This document shows, piece by piece, positions 61,608 through 64,000 of a stretch of 64,000 nt of DNA (position 1 is its first letter; each line of letters starts with the position of its first letter). A program made the position numbers and the translations under genes. The notes under the pieces were generated by a model. That model ran no database searches and was not told the DNA's origin. It saw only the letters and a list, made by a program, of their open reading frames with translations. This stretch comes from Tetrastigma voinierianum. Lineage: Eukaryota; Streptophyta; Magnoliopsida; Vitales; Vitaceae. The stretch lies in the NCBI GenBank assembly GCA_016808115.1, contig JAEQBH010002187.1, positions 186,001 to 250,000 on the forward strand. The letters are read 5' to 3'.

Positions 61608-62513
61608 TGTAAACCGGGAAAATTAGATAATAATAATAGCCAAATTGTCATAATGGTTCGGGAAGCCTAGAAAATTCTCTAGATCTCGGGATGACAAAGC
61701 AGGGCTGCACTTATTTGTTGGGTTGTCTTCACAGGAAATCCCTAGTTACCGAAAAATTCGTTAAATTCACGAGAGATCTGGATTTTACGATTTCGAGTCT
61801 TGAGTTTAGTGACTCGGGGACAAGATTTTCGAGAATCTCGAAGTTAGGAAATAACTCAAATTAAGTTCATTTAAAATCGGGTGGACTTGAGCGAAATCGA
61901 AAATAAATTCTTTCGAGTGAGCAGTCCGGCCGAGGATCACGCGACACGTGGCGCCATGAGGGCCACACACTTAATTTAAGTTAGAACAAAAGGAAGAAAA
62001 GCTCATTTTTGGGGCTGGAACCGGCAGTGGGTTGAGTTAGAGAGAAAAATGAGAGAAACTCCTCCTTCTCTCTACGATCTACGGAGATCGGGTGATCGGA
62101 ATCCATCGAGCCAAGATTTAAAGATCATCTCTTTTATTGAAATTTCTGGCGTAAGTACCTGACACATGTTCGTTAAGATTTTCATGTTTGGAGAAAGTTA
62201 ATTAGAGAAGCTCTGCCTTCTCTGCAGATTTCTGTGATCGGCGGCTTGGTTTCAATCAGTAAAGACTTAAGTCGGAGTACTGTTGAGAGCTTTGTTATAC
62301 ATTTACAAGGATTACGGAGAGAAGTAAAGGCTGAGAAAGACCTTGAGACAAAACCAGGAAACCAAATAATCTGAAAATCACAGGAGTCTAGTGAACTTCC
62401 ACGATCTCCTTAAATGGTCGTAGTCTCAGTTGGTAGCCGAGATTCAAGGCGTCTGTCTCGAAGGATAAAATGGGTGTGGATGAATTCGGCCAAGCACTTT
62501 AATAAGCCACTCA
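61608..62513 (+). mobile_element. Gypsy-like solo LTR, 906 bp, TSD GGCGA
   Basis: It starts TGTAAACCGGG and ends AAGCCACTCA, flanked by GGCGA at 61603-61607 and 62514-62518. Its first 200 bp resemble the start of the 56860 LTR and the tandem unit in the CACTA (TAGAAAATTCTCTAGATCTC, then GGGATGACAAAG). It has no coding sequence. A splice-donor-like GGCGTAAGT sits at 62148-62156. Confidence 0.9.
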
Positions 62514-62814
62514 GGCGAGAAGCGTGATGTGTTTGCACCATCACCGACAAAAGGACGAAGGAAGGAAAAACCCGAGACTCGATAATCTCTTTATTGACTG
62601 TGTTTTCTGAAATACCCCGACAACCTTTATATAAAGGAGAGACTAGACCTTTTGAGATGTAACCTTTTGTTCCTAACTTTTAGAATTCGAAATAAATTAT
62701 TAATTAATGTCATTAATCCTCATTTCATTGAGTGTCATTAATTTCGCTATAACTAATCAAAGTTTAAGAACAAAAATTATCGATGAATGTCATCCATTTC
62801 ATTCTATATCAACA
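62514..62814 (-). repeat. 3' LTR of Copia 3 (minus strand), U3 part
   Basis: On the minus strand the sequence before 62814 is CTCATGGGGAAT, a polypurine-like tract, followed by TGTTGATATAGAATG, the LTR start. A TATA-like TTTATATAAAGG lies at 62628-62639. The LTR continues towards lower coordinates and is probably split by the solo LTR at 61608-62513; its far end was not found. Confidence 0.6.
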
Positions 62815-64000
62815 ATTCCCCATGAGCGAAATTGATGTTAAAGGCGAGGCGGGGACATGGTGATAGAAACAACGGTTGAAACTTGCATAGGAGAGGTGAG
62901 TATTACCCTTTGAACCTTCCCTTGTGAAAATATGTTTACTCTACGTAAGCGATGGAGTACGATGTCCTTAGACTGATACGCCATTTGCGTGAAACGATAT
63001 CTCACACAGGAATCTTCGAGCCACAGTTCGATTCTCACTTTTTATGTCCATTTGGCCGGACATGCTAACCCCAGTTGCACTTGCAAGAGTTTAATAGGAA
63101 TTATGCCCTATTCAATTCCTCTTAAGCGGCCCCACTTCCCTTTCTTACATAGGTGATCTCTCTGTAAATTAAGAGTAGCTCATGTTCTCTTCACCAGTAA
63201 CTTAGAGATCATTAAAAACTATAAGCAACCTTCTTATGAGCATCTTTGTTCATCTAGGAATGAACACGATGTATACAGTGATTGTATCAAGTCTTTACAA
63301 TTTGGTTGTCCCTTTGAACCTAGATCTTTGGATCTCCGGTCAAGCTGAGTTGGGTATCCATTTGCATCAGGCTTTATTCTTTTACGGGCTTTGGTCATTC
63401 CAGCCGATGACTTTTCAACTGACTCTGTTTAACCTTTGGTTAAGCGAATCATAATCTTATCCTTAGATTTACGCAATCTAGAGATAACCCCGAGTTGAAG
63501 TTGTTGTTTAATGGTATTGTGTCTCACGACAGATATGTCTAGACACCATTATACATCTTGTTTTGTCTTCTACCAACTTGATTAACGTATCACAATGTGG
63601 CATGCATATTGGAGCGACTTTGTTACCTTGGAATGTCCTCTAGAGAAGTGGGCGTAGCCATTCGCCTCTTCACATTTGTCTAGTGCTATAAATAGATTCC
63701 GTGGATGCAGCGATAATCGTCTTGTTTTGAGGATTTGAAATCTGCGCGCACCTCGTGTAAAGGAACATAACCATGGGATTTTGAGTCTTTATCCATTGAT
63801 ATCAATTAAGCATCAACATCCTTCAAGTACAGTAGGATATCTTGTGTAGTGCAGCCCATAATCACCCAGTGGTCGTAGAAGTATTTCAATACTCTCATTA
63901 TTCCTTGCCAATGCATAGCTCGGGATTGCTCGTGTACTACTGGTTTATTAAGCGCATAAGTATGTACGGTCTTGTACAACTCATTAAGTACATTAGACTC
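62815..64000 (-). pseudogene. Copia 3 RNase H and 3' region, minus strand, cut by window edge
   Basis: On the minus strand from 64000 downward the reading includes HWQGIMRVLKYF, then GCTTQDILLYLKDVDA (about 63850-63795), a KDSKSHGYV segment standing for the usual KSTSGYV, and near 63515-63415 HNTIKQQLQLGVISRLRKSK with LTKG after small shifts. This is the RNase H and C-terminal tail of Copia pol. The 62815-63400 part is the 3' untranslated region. The rest of the element lies beyond the window. Plus-strand ORFs here are shadows. Confidence 0.75.

Overview
This is nuclear DNA of a flowering plant: AT-rich, intron-style gaps, and dense plant transposons (Ty1/Copia, Ty3/Gypsy-like solo LTRs, a CACTA element, a Mutator-like element, L1 LINE ends, tRNA-derived SINEs). 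I cannot name the species. Only one gene looks intact: a single-exon SAUR auxin-response gene at 39745-40059 (+). Nearly everything else is a layered graveyard of mobile elements. Many can be bounded to the base because their target-site duplications (TSDs) survive.

Layout. 1-2045: AT-rich intergenic DNA with one old SINE. 2046-3887: Gypsy-like solo LTR. 4058-25031: a decayed Copia element (TSD CATGG) that was itself invaded at least three times: by an 11.95-kb CACTA element in its 5' LTR (4381-16330, TSD AGA), by a 1.34-kb insert in gag (16783-18126, repeat ATGAC), and by a 1,983-bp solo LTR in integrase (19996-21978, TSD TCATA). The CACTA carries decayed minus-strand transposase remnants (DUF4216 with a poly-Glu tail, and a plant Transposase_24-type ORF), palindromic subterminal repeats, two tandem arrays and a further LTR-like insert. 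25.9-33.6 kb: a more GC-rich, gene-like stretch with splice-like signals but no recognisable protein, carrying a truncated LINE (26799-27323, TSD ATAATTGTA). About 34063-37400: a Mutator-like element whose long inverted repeats enclose a captured bHLH gene fragment with its intron (Pack-MULE). 39.1-40.5 kb: the SAUR gene. 43.8-48.2 kb: SINE copies, a possible hAT MITE and other small repeats. 48192-54736: a second full-length decayed Copia element (TSD CAAAA). 55.4-58.8 kb: a diverged pair of A-tailed repeats, one split by a 1,532-bp solo LTR (TSD GAAAT). 59.65-60.54 kb: a degenerate minisatellite. 61.6-64 kb: the 3' end of a third Copia element on the minus strand, whose probable LTR is split by a 906-bp solo LTR (TSD GGCGA).

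The elements do not form a working pathway; all retroelement and transposase frames are broken. The items of most interest are the bHLH capture, the exactly reconstructable insertion order at 4-25 kb, and a tandem array inside the CACTA whose unit resembles one end of the neighbouring solo LTRs. No tRNA, rRNA, CRISPR or organellar sequence was recognised. All boundaries and family calls were made by eye.
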